DNA of 64,000 bases, taken from NCBI RefSeq assembly GCF_014649835.1, contig NZ_BMTU01000001.1, positions 620,001 through 684,000 of the forward strand, written 5' to 3'. Origin of the DNA: Streptomyces pilosus (GTDB taxonomy: Bacteria; Actinomycetota; Actinomycetes; Streptomycetales; Streptomycetaceae). Shown here in pieces: positions 51,849-60,659 of this stretch; position 1 is the first letter of the stretch; every line of letters begins with the position of its first letter. The position numbers and the translations under genes were made by a program. A model generated the notes under the pieces. It had not been told where the DNA came from. It worked only from the letters and a program-made list of their open reading frames with translations, and searched no databases.

Positions 51849-52790
51849 ATGTCGACACCGCGCACCCGCACCCGACTCGCCACCGTCTCCGCCCTGACCG
51901 CGCTGGGCGCCCTCGCCTCCCTGGGCACCGCGACCGCCGCCGAGCCCCGGCTGAACGGCGAATGGGGCCCCTTCACCCGCTGCCCCGTGGACGCCCCGGC
52001 GATGCTGGCCGCCGACGGCCTGGCCAAGACCCCGCAGTGCGTGGTCTCGACCTCCGCGAGCGGCTCCATCAAGCTCGGCAAGACCACCGTGGTCACCGGG
52101 CGGACGAACCTGCAGATGGGCATCGTGCAGAACGCGGACGGCACCAGCAGCGTCGTCGCCCCGCCCTCCGGCGCCCTGATCGCCGACTCCGCCACCGTGC
52201 CCGGCGGCCTGCTCGGCCTGATGTGTCCGAGCAACGTGCCGGTGATCACGGCGATCTGCAAGTCGCTCGACAACTCCACGCTCAACCGGATCACCGCGAC
52301 CGTGGAGTCGGTCGGCGCGCCCTACGCCTTCGACCAGACGGCGGGCATCCTGACGGACCTGCCCATCGTCGCCCTGCCGGTCCGGATCCACCTGGAGAAC
52401 CCCCTCCTGGGCGGCAAGTGCTACATCGGCACGGCCGCCAATCCCATCCTGCTGCGCCCGGAGAACCGCAACTACCCGGAGTTCGGGATGAGTTTCTTCT
52501 CCGGCGACGGCACACCCGACGAGGCCGGGGAGATGAGCCGGATCAACCTCACCGGCGCCACCCAGAACGACAGCGTCTTCTCGGTGCCCGCCGCCACCGG
52601 ATGCGGCCTGGACGTCGGACTGATCAACGCCGCGGTCAACGCCAAGACCGGACTGCCCTCCGCCTCCGGGAACAACAGCCTCACCCTCAACGACACCCGG
52701 ACCCACCTCAGCGGCCTCAACGCGCCCGGCACGGTCGCCCCCGACGCGGGCAAGGTGCTCGCCGAGAACTGGCACTCCGCCGTCGGGTAA
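51849..52790 (+). CDS. Secreted protein of unknown function (third of the trio)
   Basis: The 313-residue preprotein has a Sec signal (RTRTRLATVSALTALGALASLGTATAA) and a mature domain beginning EPRLNGEWGPFTRCPVD. It has three Cys pairs at most and many Asn/Thr/Gly, ending in a predicted beta fold (NSLTLNDTRTHLSGLNAPG). I do not recognise a catalytic motif. ATG 51849 follows GGAAGG, 38 bp after the previous stop, so it is probably in one operon with it. Related trios of secreted proteins beside a regulator occur in actinobacteria; the role is unknown. Confidence 0.82.
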   Translation: MSTPRTRTRLATVSALTALGALASLGTATAAEPRLNGEWGPFTRCPVDAPAMLAADGLAKTPQCVVSTSASGSIKLGKTTVVTGRTNLQMGIVQNADGTSSVVAPPSGALIADSATVPGGLLGLMCPSNVPVITAICKSLDNSTLNRITATVESVGAPYAFDQTAGILTDLPIVALPVRIHLENPLLGGKCYIGTAANPILLRPENRNYPEFGMSFFSGDGTPDEAGEMSRINLTGATQNDSVFSVPAATGCGLDVGLINAAVNAKTGLPSASGNNSLTLNDTRTHLSGLNAPGTVAPDAGKVLAENWHSAVG

Positions 52791-52999
52791 CGGCCACGCA
52801 GCGGCGGTTCCCGGCCGTCCCGGCGGCCGGGTCGTCCACCGGTGAAGTTTTTTCCGATGACAACGGTGTACAAAGCAACGGAGTTGATTTAGCTTCAGCG
52901 TCCCAGACCGGCGCGCCCCGGCGGGTTCGGGGGCCGTCCGCCCGGCGGACGGCCCCGCCCGGCCGCCCGCCGGACACGTCGGAGAGCAAGGGGTGGCTG
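52791..52999 (+). promoter_or_regulatory. AT-rich promoter region of the PucR-type regulator
   Basis: Of these 209 bp, 52843-52897 are strikingly AT-rich for this genome. They contain a run of six T, GTGTACAAAG and TTGATTTAGCTTC. I cannot identify a firm -35/-10 pair. It separates the secreted genes from the regulator and could be read by that regulator. Confidence 0.4.
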
Positions 53000-54211
53000 A
53001 TGCCCACGATCGCACGGTCCCCGGAGGCCGGTGAACCGCTCGAGCCGTTACCCAGGAGGTTCGCGACCTTCATCCGGCCGGAGCTGCCGGGGCTGCTGAA
53101 CGAGATACGGACCGAGGTCACCCGGGCCTATCCGGTGTACGGCCGGCTGCTCAACGGCCCGAACGGGGACGCGATCCGCCAGGGCGTGGAACAGGCGCTG
53201 GTCGCGTTCGTGGACCGGGTGGCCGACCCGGGCCGCAGTTCGGAACTGCGGGACGAACTGCTGCGCAGGTTCGGCCGGGTGGAGGCCTACGAGGGCCGTG
53301 ACCTGGAGACCCTGCAGAGCGCCTACCGGCTCGGCGCCCGCATCGCGCTGCGCCGGGCCAGGACGGTGGGCCGGCAGTACAACCTCTCCCCCGCCCTCAT
53401 CCTCGCCTTCGCCGACGCCCTCTTCGCCTACGTCGAGGAACTGGAGGCGGTCACCCGCGAGGGGTACACCGAGGTGCGGGAGCGGGCCACGTCGGAGATG
53501 ACCGCGTTACGAAGACGGCTGCTCCACCTCATCCTCGCCTCGTCCCCGCTGCCCCGCTCGACCGTCTCGGAGCTGTGCGAGGCCGCCGCCTGGGAACTCC
53601 CCGCGACGTGCACCCTCGTCGCCCTCCGGCCCCCGGTGCCGGACCACATCCAGGCCGCCCTCGACGGTGACGTCCTCGCCGATCTCGACATCCCGCAGCC
53701 GCACCTGCTCGTCCCCGGGGACCTCACCCCGCACCGCCTCTCGATGCTCGGCACGGCGCTGGCCGGCACGCGTGCCGCCATGGGCCTGACCGTACCGGTC
53801 GCGCAGGCCGCCGATTCCGTCCGCTGGGCGCGCCGCGTGCTGCAGTTCGTCGACGACGGCGTGCTGCCCGACGCTCCGCTGATCCGGTGCGAGGACCACC
53901 TGACCACGCTGTGGCTGCTGGCCGACCCCGCCCTCGTCGGTCACCTCGCCTCCCGGGAGCTGGCACCGCTGCGCGGGCTGCCGCCCAGCCGGCGCGACCG
54001 GCTCGTCGAGACGCTACGGGTGCACATCTCCACCCGGGCCCCGGCGGAGCAGGTGGGCGAGATGCTGGGCGTGCACGCCCAGACCGTGCGCTACCGCCTG
54101 CGCAACCTGGACACCTATCTGGGCGACCGTCTGAGCGACCCCGACCGCCGCTTCGCCATCGAGGTGGCCCTGCGCTCCCTGCATCTGCGGAACGACCACG
54201 ACGGGCGGTGA
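53000..54211 (+). CDS. PucR-family transcriptional regulator
   Basis: The 403-residue cytosolic protein has an N-terminal sensor-like helical domain (RFATFIRPELPGLLNEIRTEV; LETLQSAYRLGARIALRRART). A degenerate middle region is followed by a C-terminal PucR helix-turn-helix (PAEQVGEMLGVHAQTVRYRLRNLDTYLGDRL). The architecture is the same class as FasR at 8.2 kb but the sequence is quite different. ATG 53000 (MPTIARSPEAGE). Its place directly after the secreted trio makes that operon a plausible target. Convergent with the next gene; GGTGATCACC (54206-54215) spans the stop. Confidence 0.9.
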   Translation: MPTIARSPEAGEPLEPLPRRFATFIRPELPGLLNEIRTEVTRAYPVYGRLLNGPNGDAIRQGVEQALVAFVDRVADPGRSSELRDELLRRFGRVEAYEGRDLETLQSAYRLGARIALRRARTVGRQYNLSPALILAFADALFAYVEELEAVTREGYTEVRERATSEMTALRRRLLHLILASSPLPRSTVSELCEAAAWELPATCTLVALRPPVPDHIQAALDGDVLADLDIPQPHLLVPGDLTPHRLSMLGTALAGTRAAMGLTVPVAQAADSVRWARRVLQFVDDGVLPDAPLIRCEDHLTTLWLLADPALVGHLASRELAPLRGLPPSRRDRLVETLRVHISTRAPAEQVGEMLGVHAQTVRYRLRNLDTYLGDRLSDPDRRFAIEVALRSLHLRNDHDGR

Positions 54212-54269
54212 TCACCCGCCCGCCGCCGGGCGGCCGGACGGGAGCGCACGCCCCCGCCCGGCCCGCCGG

Positions 54270-54920
54270 TCAGTCGTCCGGGCACTCCTTCCACGCGAGG
54301 TGGTAGACCGTGCTGATGTCCCCGTCGGTGGAGTCCATCGTCATGAAGCTGACCTCGTCGGCCGAGGAGGTCCCGGCGCTCACGCGCAGCTCCGTGTTGA
54401 TGTTGAAGTTGCGCTGGACCCCGCAGGGGGCGTAGACGAGCTGTGCCCAGTCGGTCTCGTCCGTGGCCTGCCAGTTGTCGTCGTAGGGGCCCGCGAAGGG
54501 GTGGGTGCGGTACTCCGTGTTCGGGGAGCCCTGGAAGTAGTACGACGCCCGCTGCGTCCCCCTCGCGCCGGGCTGGAGCGAGGCGAAGCCCCGGTAGTCC
54601 GCGCTGGCGATGGCGTAGGTGAAGCCCTGGGGGACGTGGACCAGCAGACTGAGCTGGCAGTTCTTGCGGGAGGCCGTGGGTTCGGAGTTCCCGCCGGCCT
54701 GGGCTAGGTAGTCGCTGTACGTCACGGTGAACGCGGTGTTGTCGGCCGAGACGGCGACGGCCGCCGTGCCCTGGGGGCATCCCGAGCCGTTCACCGTGGC
54801 GACCTTGATGACGATCTTGTCCGGCGGCGGGTCCTCGAACCCGGTCGACGGGTTGTGCGCGGGCAACGCGGCGGTGAGGAGCGCGGCCGCCGCCGCACCC
54901 ATGAGCAGGCCACCAGCCAT
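54270..54920 (-). CDS. Secreted DUF4360 protein
   Basis: The 216-residue preprotein has a short signal (MAGGLLMGAAAAALLTAALPAH). The DUF4360 pattern reads KIVIKVATVNGSGCPQGTAAVAVSADNTAFTVTYSDYLAQAG, NCQLSLLVHVPQGFTYAIASADYRGFASL and a C-terminal acidic end with CPDD. Four to five Cys likely pair. The function is unknown; relatives are common secreted proteins of actinobacteria and fungi. Start ATG 54920 is chosen for the GGAG site before it; upstream in-frame codons lack a signal. Confidence 0.88.
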   Translation of the reverse strand: MAGGLLMGAAAAALLTAALPAHNPSTGFEDPPPDKIVIKVATVNGSGCPQGTAAVAVSADNTAFTVTYSDYLAQAGGNSEPTASRKNCQLSLLVHVPQGFTYAIASADYRGFASLQPGARGTQRASYYFQGSPNTEYRTHPFAGPYDDNWQATDETDWAQLVYAPCGVQRNFNINTELRVSAGTSSADEVSFMTMDSTDGDISTVYHLAWKECPDD

Positions 54921-55224
54921 GGTTCTCCGTCCTTCGGTGGGGGGTGTCGTTGAAGCGTCATGCACATGCCAAACATGTCGCCGGATGTGCGCCGGCGCTC
55001 CCGGCCTCGTGGAGGAGGCGTGAAGGTGGCGTGAAGGCCGGGAGCGCTCGCATCGTATGGAGCCCCGCGACGGCCGGACAGGGCGAACTCCGGCCATTCA
55101 CTTCCACCACCACGGAAGCGGACGGAAGCGGCGTACCGGGACGGGCGTGTGAACGGCGGGTCGCCGTTCGTAGACAATGACCCACCAGGCACCGCTCGTG
55201 ACACCAGGACCAGGAGGCGCTCCC
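54921..55224. promoter_or_regulatory. Divergent noncoding region with an 8-bp hairpin
   Basis: These 304 bp separate two divergent genes. A perfect dyad GAACGGCG (55151-55158), GGT, CGCCGTTC (55162-55169) lies 55 bp before the GH35-like start. A GGAGG ribosome site at about 55212-55216 serves the TTG start. No gene or clear promoter pair otherwise. Confidence 0.5.
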
Positions 55225-57999
55225 TTGGAGCTCAGCAGGCGCACCTTCACCGCGCTGGCCGGCACGGCCGCGCTCGGTCTCGCCCTGGCCGGCAGCGGCG
55301 GGGCGGCGCCCGGCGCGGGCGGCCCGCGCGTGGTGCCGACCGGTCCGCCGCCCCCCGTGCCGCGCGCCGACGGCAGGCGCCACCGGGTCGGCTTCGACCG
55401 GTACTCCCTGCTGGTCGACGGCCGGCGCCTGGTGCTGTGGTCCGCCGGCCTGCCCTTCCACCGGCTGCCCGGCCCGTCCCTGTGGCGGGACGTGCTGCAG
55501 AAGCTGCGCGCCCACGGACACAACGCGGTGAGCGTCCCCGTGCCGTGGAACCACCACTCCCCCGCACCGGGCACCTACGACTTCACCGGGGTGCGGGACC
55601 TGAACCGGTTCCTGGACACGGCCGCCGAGGAGGGGCTGTACGTCGTCCTGCGCCCCGGCCCCTACCTCGGCCCCGACGTGGACGCCGGGGGGCTGCCCGG
55701 ATGGCTGACCGCCGTCGCCGGGACCGCGCGGACCGACGACCCGGAGTACCTGCGGCACGCCGACGAGTGGCTGGGCGCCGTCAACGCCATCGCCGTGCGG
55801 CACCTGTACACCGCGGGCGGCGGCACGGTGCTGCTGTACCGGATCGGGGACGGGAGCACGGCCCCCGCCACCGATCCGGCGGGGCGCGCCCACCTCGCCC
55901 ACCTGTACGCGAAGGCGCGCGCCGACCGCATCGACGTACCGGTCCTCCGCGCGGGCGTGCTGTCCGACGGCCGGGAGGGCGGCCCGCGGGCGCCCGGCGT
56001 CCGCCTCGGCGCCGGGCACGACCGGACCGGTCATCTGAGCGACCTCGCCCGCGGCATCACCGCGCACGACGTCCCCACGGTGTTCGGCGGGACCGCGTGG
56101 GGGTGGCTGCCCGGGACGGGCGGCCCCGGCCCGCAGGGCTCCTCCGCACCGCTCGACGAGGCCCGCCGGCCCACACCGGAACTGGCCCCGCTCCAGCAGT
56201 TCGGGCACCTGGTGCGGACGGTGCCCGACCTCGCCCGGCTGGACCGGGCGGACCGGGTGCGGGCGGCGGACCGACGGCTGACCGTGGAGCACCTGGCCAA
56301 CCCCGACACCGGCACCCAGGTGTACGTCGTGCGCAACGACTCCGGCGAGCGGGTCCGCTCGATGCTGCCGGGCACCGGTGTCGAGGTGCCGGTCACGGTG
56401 GCACCGCACGACGTCAAGCTGCTGTTCACCGGGCTGGCGCTGGGCCGGCGCAAGCTGGCGTACACCACGGCGCAGCCCCTGCTGAGCATGACCGCCGGAC
56501 GCCAGGACGTCGCCGTGTTCGTCGGACGCGCCGGCGAGACCGCACAGGTCGTGCTGGACTGCGAGACCCAGCCGGAGGTCTTCCGCGCGGACGTCGAACC
56601 GGCGTGGACCTACGACCGGGGCAGGCTGAACGTCGTCGCGCCGCTCGGTGAGGGCGGACTGGGCCGGGTGTTCGTCGACAAGGGCGACTCCGACGTCCCC
56701 CTGGTGCTGCTGTTCGCCGACGACGCCACCGCGCTGCGCCTGTGGCCGTACGAGACGCCCTCCGGGTCCCTGCTGGTCTACGGGCCGGCGATGCTGCGCT
56801 CGGCGACACTGCGCGGCTCCACCGTCCACCTCGTCGGCGACGTCGTCGGCGAGACCGGGGTGGAGGTGTGGGGCCCGCGCGGGATCACCGACGTGACCTG
56901 GAACGGCCACCCGGTGCGCACCTACGTCGGCCGGGCCGGGAGCCTGGTGATGGAGGGGATGGTGCCGGACGCGCCGGACGTGCCGCTGCCGGAGCTGGGC
57001 GGCTGGCGGCGCCGGTCCGGGAACCCGGAGTCCCGGCCCGACTTCGACGACTCGGCGTGGACGGTCGCCGACCGCACGGCGTCCCGCAGCAGCACGCCCG
57101 TGCCCGGCGACGGGCCCGTCCTCTTCGCGGACGACTACGGCTTCCACTACGGCGACGTCTGGTACCGGGGCCGGCTGACGGACACCCGCGGCATCACCTC
57201 GGTGTCGCTGTCGTACAGCACCGGGCCGCACGGCCTGCTGATGGCCTGGCTGGACGGACGGCCGCTCGGCACCCACCGCATGCCGGCGCCGGACGGGGAC
57301 ACCGCGGACCGGGGCACCTGGACGGCCACCGCCACGTTCACCGTGCCCGCGGAGCTGCGCGAGCCGGGACGGCACGTGCTGTCGGTGCTCGTCCGGCCGA
57401 TGCAGCACGACGGGGACGAGCGGACCCGGGACGCGTACAAGGCAGCGCGCGGGCTGACCGCCGCCGCGTTCGGGGGCGGCGCCCCGGACGTGGAGTGGCG
57501 GATCCAGGGGGCCGCCGCGCCGGACCGGGCGCGCGGGCCCCTCAACAACGGCGGGCTGCACGGGGAGCGCGAGGGCTGGCACCTGCCGGGACACGACGAC
57601 CGGGACTGGCGCCCGGTGGACCTTCCGCACGGGGAACGGCGCCAGGGCGTGGCCTGGTACCGCACCGGCTTCCGCCTCGACGTCGACCCGGAGCTGGACG
57701 CCTCCGTCGGACTCGTCCTGGAGGACGACCCGGAACGCGCCTACCGCGTCCAGGTCTTCCTCAACGGCTGGAACATGGGCCAGTACCTCAACGACGCGGG
57801 CACCGGCCGCACCTTCGTCCTGCCGAACGGGATCCTGCGCACACGGGGGGCCAACACCCTGGCCCTCGCGGTGCTGTCCGACGGCACCACCCCCGCCGGG
57901 CCGGGCACGGTGCGGCTGAAGCTGCTGGGCGCGGCCCGCGGCGGGGTGCCGGTGGAACCGGTGGAGACGCGGGACGCGGTGGACCCGGCCGGGAGCTGA
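55225..57999 (+). CDS. Exported GH35 beta-galactosidase-like protein lacking both catalytic glutamate motifs
   Basis: The 924-residue protein starts at TTG 55225, behind GGAGG, with MELSRRTFTALAGTAALGLALAG, a twin-arginine signal. Residues about 60-320 follow the GH35 barrel closely (SAGLPFHRLPGPSLWRDVLQKLRAHG; YDFTGVRDLNRFLDTAAEEGLYVVLRPGPYLG; AGGLPGWL; SSAPLDEARRPTPEL). Where active enzymes have the acid/base motif ENEYG it reads YRIGDGS (205-211), and the nucleophile motif SEFY is absent near 262-282. Beta-sandwich domains follow to the C terminus. It may be a sugar-binding pseudoenzyme. ATG 55177 is a less likely start. Confidence 0.8.
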   Translation: MELSRRTFTALAGTAALGLALAGSGGAAPGAGGPRVVPTGPPPPVPRADGRRHRVGFDRYSLLVDGRRLVLWSAGLPFHRLPGPSLWRDVLQKLRAHGHNAVSVPVPWNHHSPAPGTYDFTGVRDLNRFLDTAAEEGLYVVLRPGPYLGPDVDAGGLPGWLTAVAGTARTDDPEYLRHADEWLGAVNAIAVRHLYTAGGGTVLLYRIGDGSTAPATDPAGRAHLAHLYAKARADRIDVPVLRAGVLSDGREGGPRAPGVRLGAGHDRTGHLSDLARGITAHDVPTVFGGTAWGWLPGTGGPGPQGSSAPLDEARRPTPELAPLQQFGHLVRTVPDLARLDRADRVRAADRRLTVEHLANPDTGTQVYVVRNDSGERVRSMLPGTGVEVPVTVAPHDVKLLFTGLALGRRKLAYTTAQPLLSMTAGRQDVAVFVGRAGETAQVVLDCETQPEVFRADVEPAWTYDRGRLNVVAPLGEGGLGRVFVDKGDSDVPLVLLFADDATALRLWPYETPSGSLLVYGPAMLRSATLRGSTVHLVGDVVGETGVEVWGPRGITDVTWNGHPVRTYVGRAGSLVMEGMVPDAPDVPLPELGGWRRRSGNPESRPDFDDSAWTVADRTASRSSTPVPGDGPVLFADDYGFHYGDVWYRGRLTDTRGITSVSLSYSTGPHGLLMAWLDGRPLGTHRMPAPDGDTADRGTWTATATFTVPAELREPGRHVLSVLVRPMQHDGDERTRDAYKAARGLTAAAFGGGAPDVEWRIQGAAAPDRARGPLNNGGLHGEREGWHLPGHDDRDWRPVDLPHGERRQGVAWYRTGFRLDVDPELDASVGLVLEDDPERAYRVQVFLNGWNMGQYLNDAGTGRTFVLPNGILRTRGANTLALAVLSDGTTPAGPGTVRLKLLGAARGGVPVEPVETRDAVDPAGS

Positions 58000-58011
58000 G
58001 CCCACCGCGCC

Positions 58012-58032
58012 TGAGCCGCCGGGTGCGGCTCA
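58012..58032. terminator. Hairpin between convergent GH35-like and GH51 genes
   Basis: Perfect arms TGAGCCGC (58012-58019) and GCGGCTCA (58025-58032) enclose a 5-nt loop, overlapping the end of the GH51 gene. Placed to terminate either transcript. Confidence 0.6.
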
Positions 58033-59535
58033 CGCCAGCCGGATCACGTTCCAGGACAGCGGCTCCAGCACGGCCGAGAGGCGGCCGTCCCGAAGGGTCG
58101 TGCCGCCGGCCGCGTGCGGGGCGACCCGCTCCGGCTCGGCGAGGGTGTTGCGGGCGTCGGGGTCGGCGTCGGACAGGACGCTGTGCTCGACGACCGAGGT
58201 GAGGCCCAGACCGCCGAGCGCCACCTCCAGCGGCAGCGGCTCGGTGCGGCCCCGGTTGACGGCGAAGACGGTGACACCGCCGTCCCCGGCGCGTACGGCG
58301 GTGGCGTGCAGCAGGTCGGCCTCGCCGTACTTCCTCGTCTCGTACGTCGGGGAGTCCACGCGCACGTCCAGCACCTCGCCGCGGCCGTACGCCGAGGCCT
58401 GGGCGAACGGGAAGAACGTGGTCTGCCGCCACGCCGGTCCGCCGGGCTCGGTCATGATCGGGGCGATCACGTTGACGAGCTGGGCGAGGCAGGCCACGGT
58501 CACGCGGTCGGCGTGCCGGAGCAGCGCGATGAGCAGCGACCCGAAGACGACGGCGTCGGTGACGCTGTAGCTGTCCTCCAGGAGGCGGGGCGCCTCGGGC
58601 CAGTCGAGGGCGGCGACCTCGGCCTGGGACCGCGACATGTACCAGACGTTCCACTCGTCGAAGGAGAGGTTGATCCTCTTCTTCGACTTGAGGAGGGCGC
58701 CGACGTGGTCGCAGGTGGCGACCACGTTCTCGATGAAGGACTCCATGTCGACGGCGGAGGCGAGGAAGGAGTCGATGTCGCCGTCGTGCGGCTCGTAGTA
58801 GGCGTGCAGGGAGATGTGGTCGACGAGGTCGTACGTCTCCTTCAGGACCGTCGCCTCCCACTCGGCGAAGGTCTCCATCGACTGGCCGGAGGAACCGCAG
58901 GCGACGAGTTCGACGCCGGGGTCGATCTGCCGCATGGCGCGGGCGGTCTCGGCGGCGAGGCGGCCGTACTCCTCGGCGGTCTTGTGGCCGGTCTGCCAGG
59001 GGCCGTCCATCTCGTTGCCCAGGCACCACAGCCGGATGCCGAAGGGGTCCTTGTCGCCGTGTTCGGCGCGCAGGTCCGACAGCGCGGTGCCGGAGGGGTG
59101 GTTGGCGTACTCCTGGAGCTCCAGGGCCTCGGCGACACCCCGGGTGCCGAGGTTGACGGCCATCATGGGCTCGGCCCGGGGGCCGATCCTCCTGAGGAAC
59201 GCGATGTACTCGGAGAGCCCGAAGCGGTTGGTCTCGGTCGAGCGCCAGGCGAGGTCGAGGCGGCGCGGGCGGTCCTCGACGGGGCCGACCGAGTCCTCCC
59301 ACCTGTAGCCGGAGACGAAGTTGCCGCCGGGGTAGCGGACGGCGGTGACGCCGAGTTCCCTGACGAGGTCCAGGACGTCCTGGCGGAGGCCGTCCGCGTC
59401 CGCGGTGGGGTGGCCGGGTTCGAAGATGCCGGTGTACACGCAGCGGCCGAGGTGCTCCACGAACGAGCCGAAGAGGCGGGGGTTGACTTCACCCACGGTG
59501 AAGGCGGGGTCCAGGGTGAAACGGGCAGTGCGCAA
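58030..59535 (-). CDS. abfA: GH51 alpha-L-arabinofuranosidase
   Basis: The 501-residue protein has no signal peptide, so it is cytosolic and acts on imported arabino-oligosaccharides. The catalytic pair is acid/base Glu175 (WCLGNEMDGPWQ) and nucleophile Glu294 (NLSFDEWNVWY), the same numbering as well-studied bacterial GH51 enzymes. Other landmarks are NPRLFGSFVEHLGRCVYTGI and VRYPGGNFVSGYRWED. The start is TTG 59535 (MRTARFTLDPAFTVGE), about 9 bp after AAAGGA; upstream in-frame codons are a poor coding stretch. It lies downstream of the sugar importer on the same strand, separated by 260 bp that hold no gene. Confidence 0.94.
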   Translation of the reverse strand: MRTARFTLDPAFTVGEVNPRLFGSFVEHLGRCVYTGIFEPGHPTADADGLRQDVLDLVRELGVTAVRYPGGNFVSGYRWEDSVGPVEDRPRRLDLAWRSTETNRFGLSEYIAFLRRIGPRAEPMMAVNLGTRGVAEALELQEYANHPSGTALSDLRAEHGDKDPFGIRLWCLGNEMDGPWQTGHKTAEEYGRLAAETARAMRQIDPGVELVACGSSGQSMETFAEWEATVLKETYDLVDHISLHAYYEPHDGDIDSFLASAVDMESFIENVVATCDHVGALLKSKKRINLSFDEWNVWYMSRSQAEVAALDWPEAPRLLEDSYSVTDAVVFGSLLIALLRHADRVTVACLAQLVNVIAPIMTEPGGPAWRQTTFFPFAQASAYGRGEVLDVRVDSPTYETRKYGEADLLHATAVRAGDGGVTVFAVNRGRTEPLPLEVALGGLGLTSVVEHSVLSDADPDARNTLAEPERVAPHAAGGTTLRDGRLSAVLEPLSWNVIRLA

Positions 59536-59795
59536 GGTCGTCCTTTCGGGTGTTCGGTTTCGTCCACGGCCGCGCCGGGGCGCGCCGCGCCGCTGACGCA
59601 CGACGGGCCGGCCGTTCTTCTTCCAGCTCGGACGGTTGAGTGTGGGGTCGTGGAGGGTCTGCTGCCCGGTGAGGGGCTGGGGGCCGGGGTGAGCGGCGTC
59701 GGCGCGGGCGGTCGTGGGGCGGCAGCGCGGCCACGACGGCCGCGGTCAGCGGGGTGACGATCGCGGGGCGCTTCACATCGGGCCTCTCACGGCGA

Positions 59796-60659
59796 TCACT
59801 GACCCGCCAGACCGGTGTGGGCGACGCCCGCCACGATCTGGCGCTGGAAGAAGACGAAGACGATGATCAGCGGGAGTCCCGCCATGAGGCCGCCGGCCAT
59901 GAGCTGGGCCCACTGGATGCCGTAGGAGTTCATGACGGTCGCGATGCCGTTCGGCATGGTCATCAGGTCGGGGTTGTTGGTGACCATGTAGGGCCACAGG
60001 AAGTTGTTCCAGGAGCTGATGAAGGTGAAGATGCCGACCGCCGCGAGGGAGGGGCGGGAGAGCGGCACGATGATGGTGAGGAAGACACGCCAGCGGCCGG
60101 CGCCGTCGATGAAGGCGGCCTCCTCCAGTTCGCGGGGGACGCCCTGGAAGAACTTGTAGAGGATGTAGACCATCGCGGCGGGCGCGCACTGGGGCAGGAT
60201 CATGCCCCAGTAGGTGTCGACCATGCCCATCTGCTGGACGGTGGTGAACAGGGGGACGCCGAGGACGGCCGGGGAGACCATGAGGCCGGCCATCACCACG
60301 CCCAGCAGGACGTTCTTGCCGCGGAACTCGGTGCGGGCGAAGCCGTATCCGGCGAGGGCGCTGGTCACCAGCACGATCGCCGTCACGCACACGGACACCA
60401 CCAGCGAGTTCACGAACCAGTTGGTGATGTTGCCGGTTTCGAAGATGGCCGTCCACGCCTGGCCGGTCCACTCCTTCGGCAGCCAGTGCGTCGGTACCTC
60501 GACGGCCTCGGTCTCCGACTTCCACGAGGTGAACAGGGCCCAGGCGAGCGGGGCGAGGAAGACGACGGAGACGGCGGTGCCGAGGAGGGTGAGGACGATC
60601 TGGCTGGGTGTCCAGCTCCGGCGGGGCCTGACCCGTGTCTGCTGTGCGGCGGTGGTCAT
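59796..60659 (-). CDS. Sugar ABC importer inner permease (MalG/AraQ type)
   Basis: The 287-residue membrane protein has about six helices and the CUT1 EAA loop (PRELEEAAFIDGAGRWRVFLTIIVPLSRPSLAA). It is the second permease of a CUT1 importer for oligosaccharides, probably arabino-oligosaccharides given the GH51 gene downstream. The ATG overlaps the upstream permease stop by 4 bp. No ATPase is encoded here; Streptomyces importers of this type commonly share the MsiK ATPase encoded elsewhere. Confidence 0.94.
   Translation of the reverse strand: MTTAAQQTRVRPRRSWTPSQIVLTLLGTAVSVVFLAPLAWALFTSWKSETEAVEVPTHWLPKEWTGQAWTAIFETGNITNWFVNSLVVSVCVTAIVLVTSALAGYGFARTEFRGKNVLLGVVMAGLMVSPAVLGVPLFTTVQQMGMVDTYWGMILPQCAPAAMVYILYKFFQGVPRELEEAAFIDGAGRWRVFLTIIVPLSRPSLAAVGIFTFISSWNNFLWPYMVTNNPDLMTMPNGIATVMNSYGIQWAQLMAGGLMAGLPLIIVFVFFQRQIVAGVAHTGLAGQ

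Noticed and set aside
54958-58005. 1015-codon antisense frame over the GH35-like gene
   Set aside because: It mirrors a gene with recognisable domains and has the typical Arg/Gly/Pro composition of a shadow frame.
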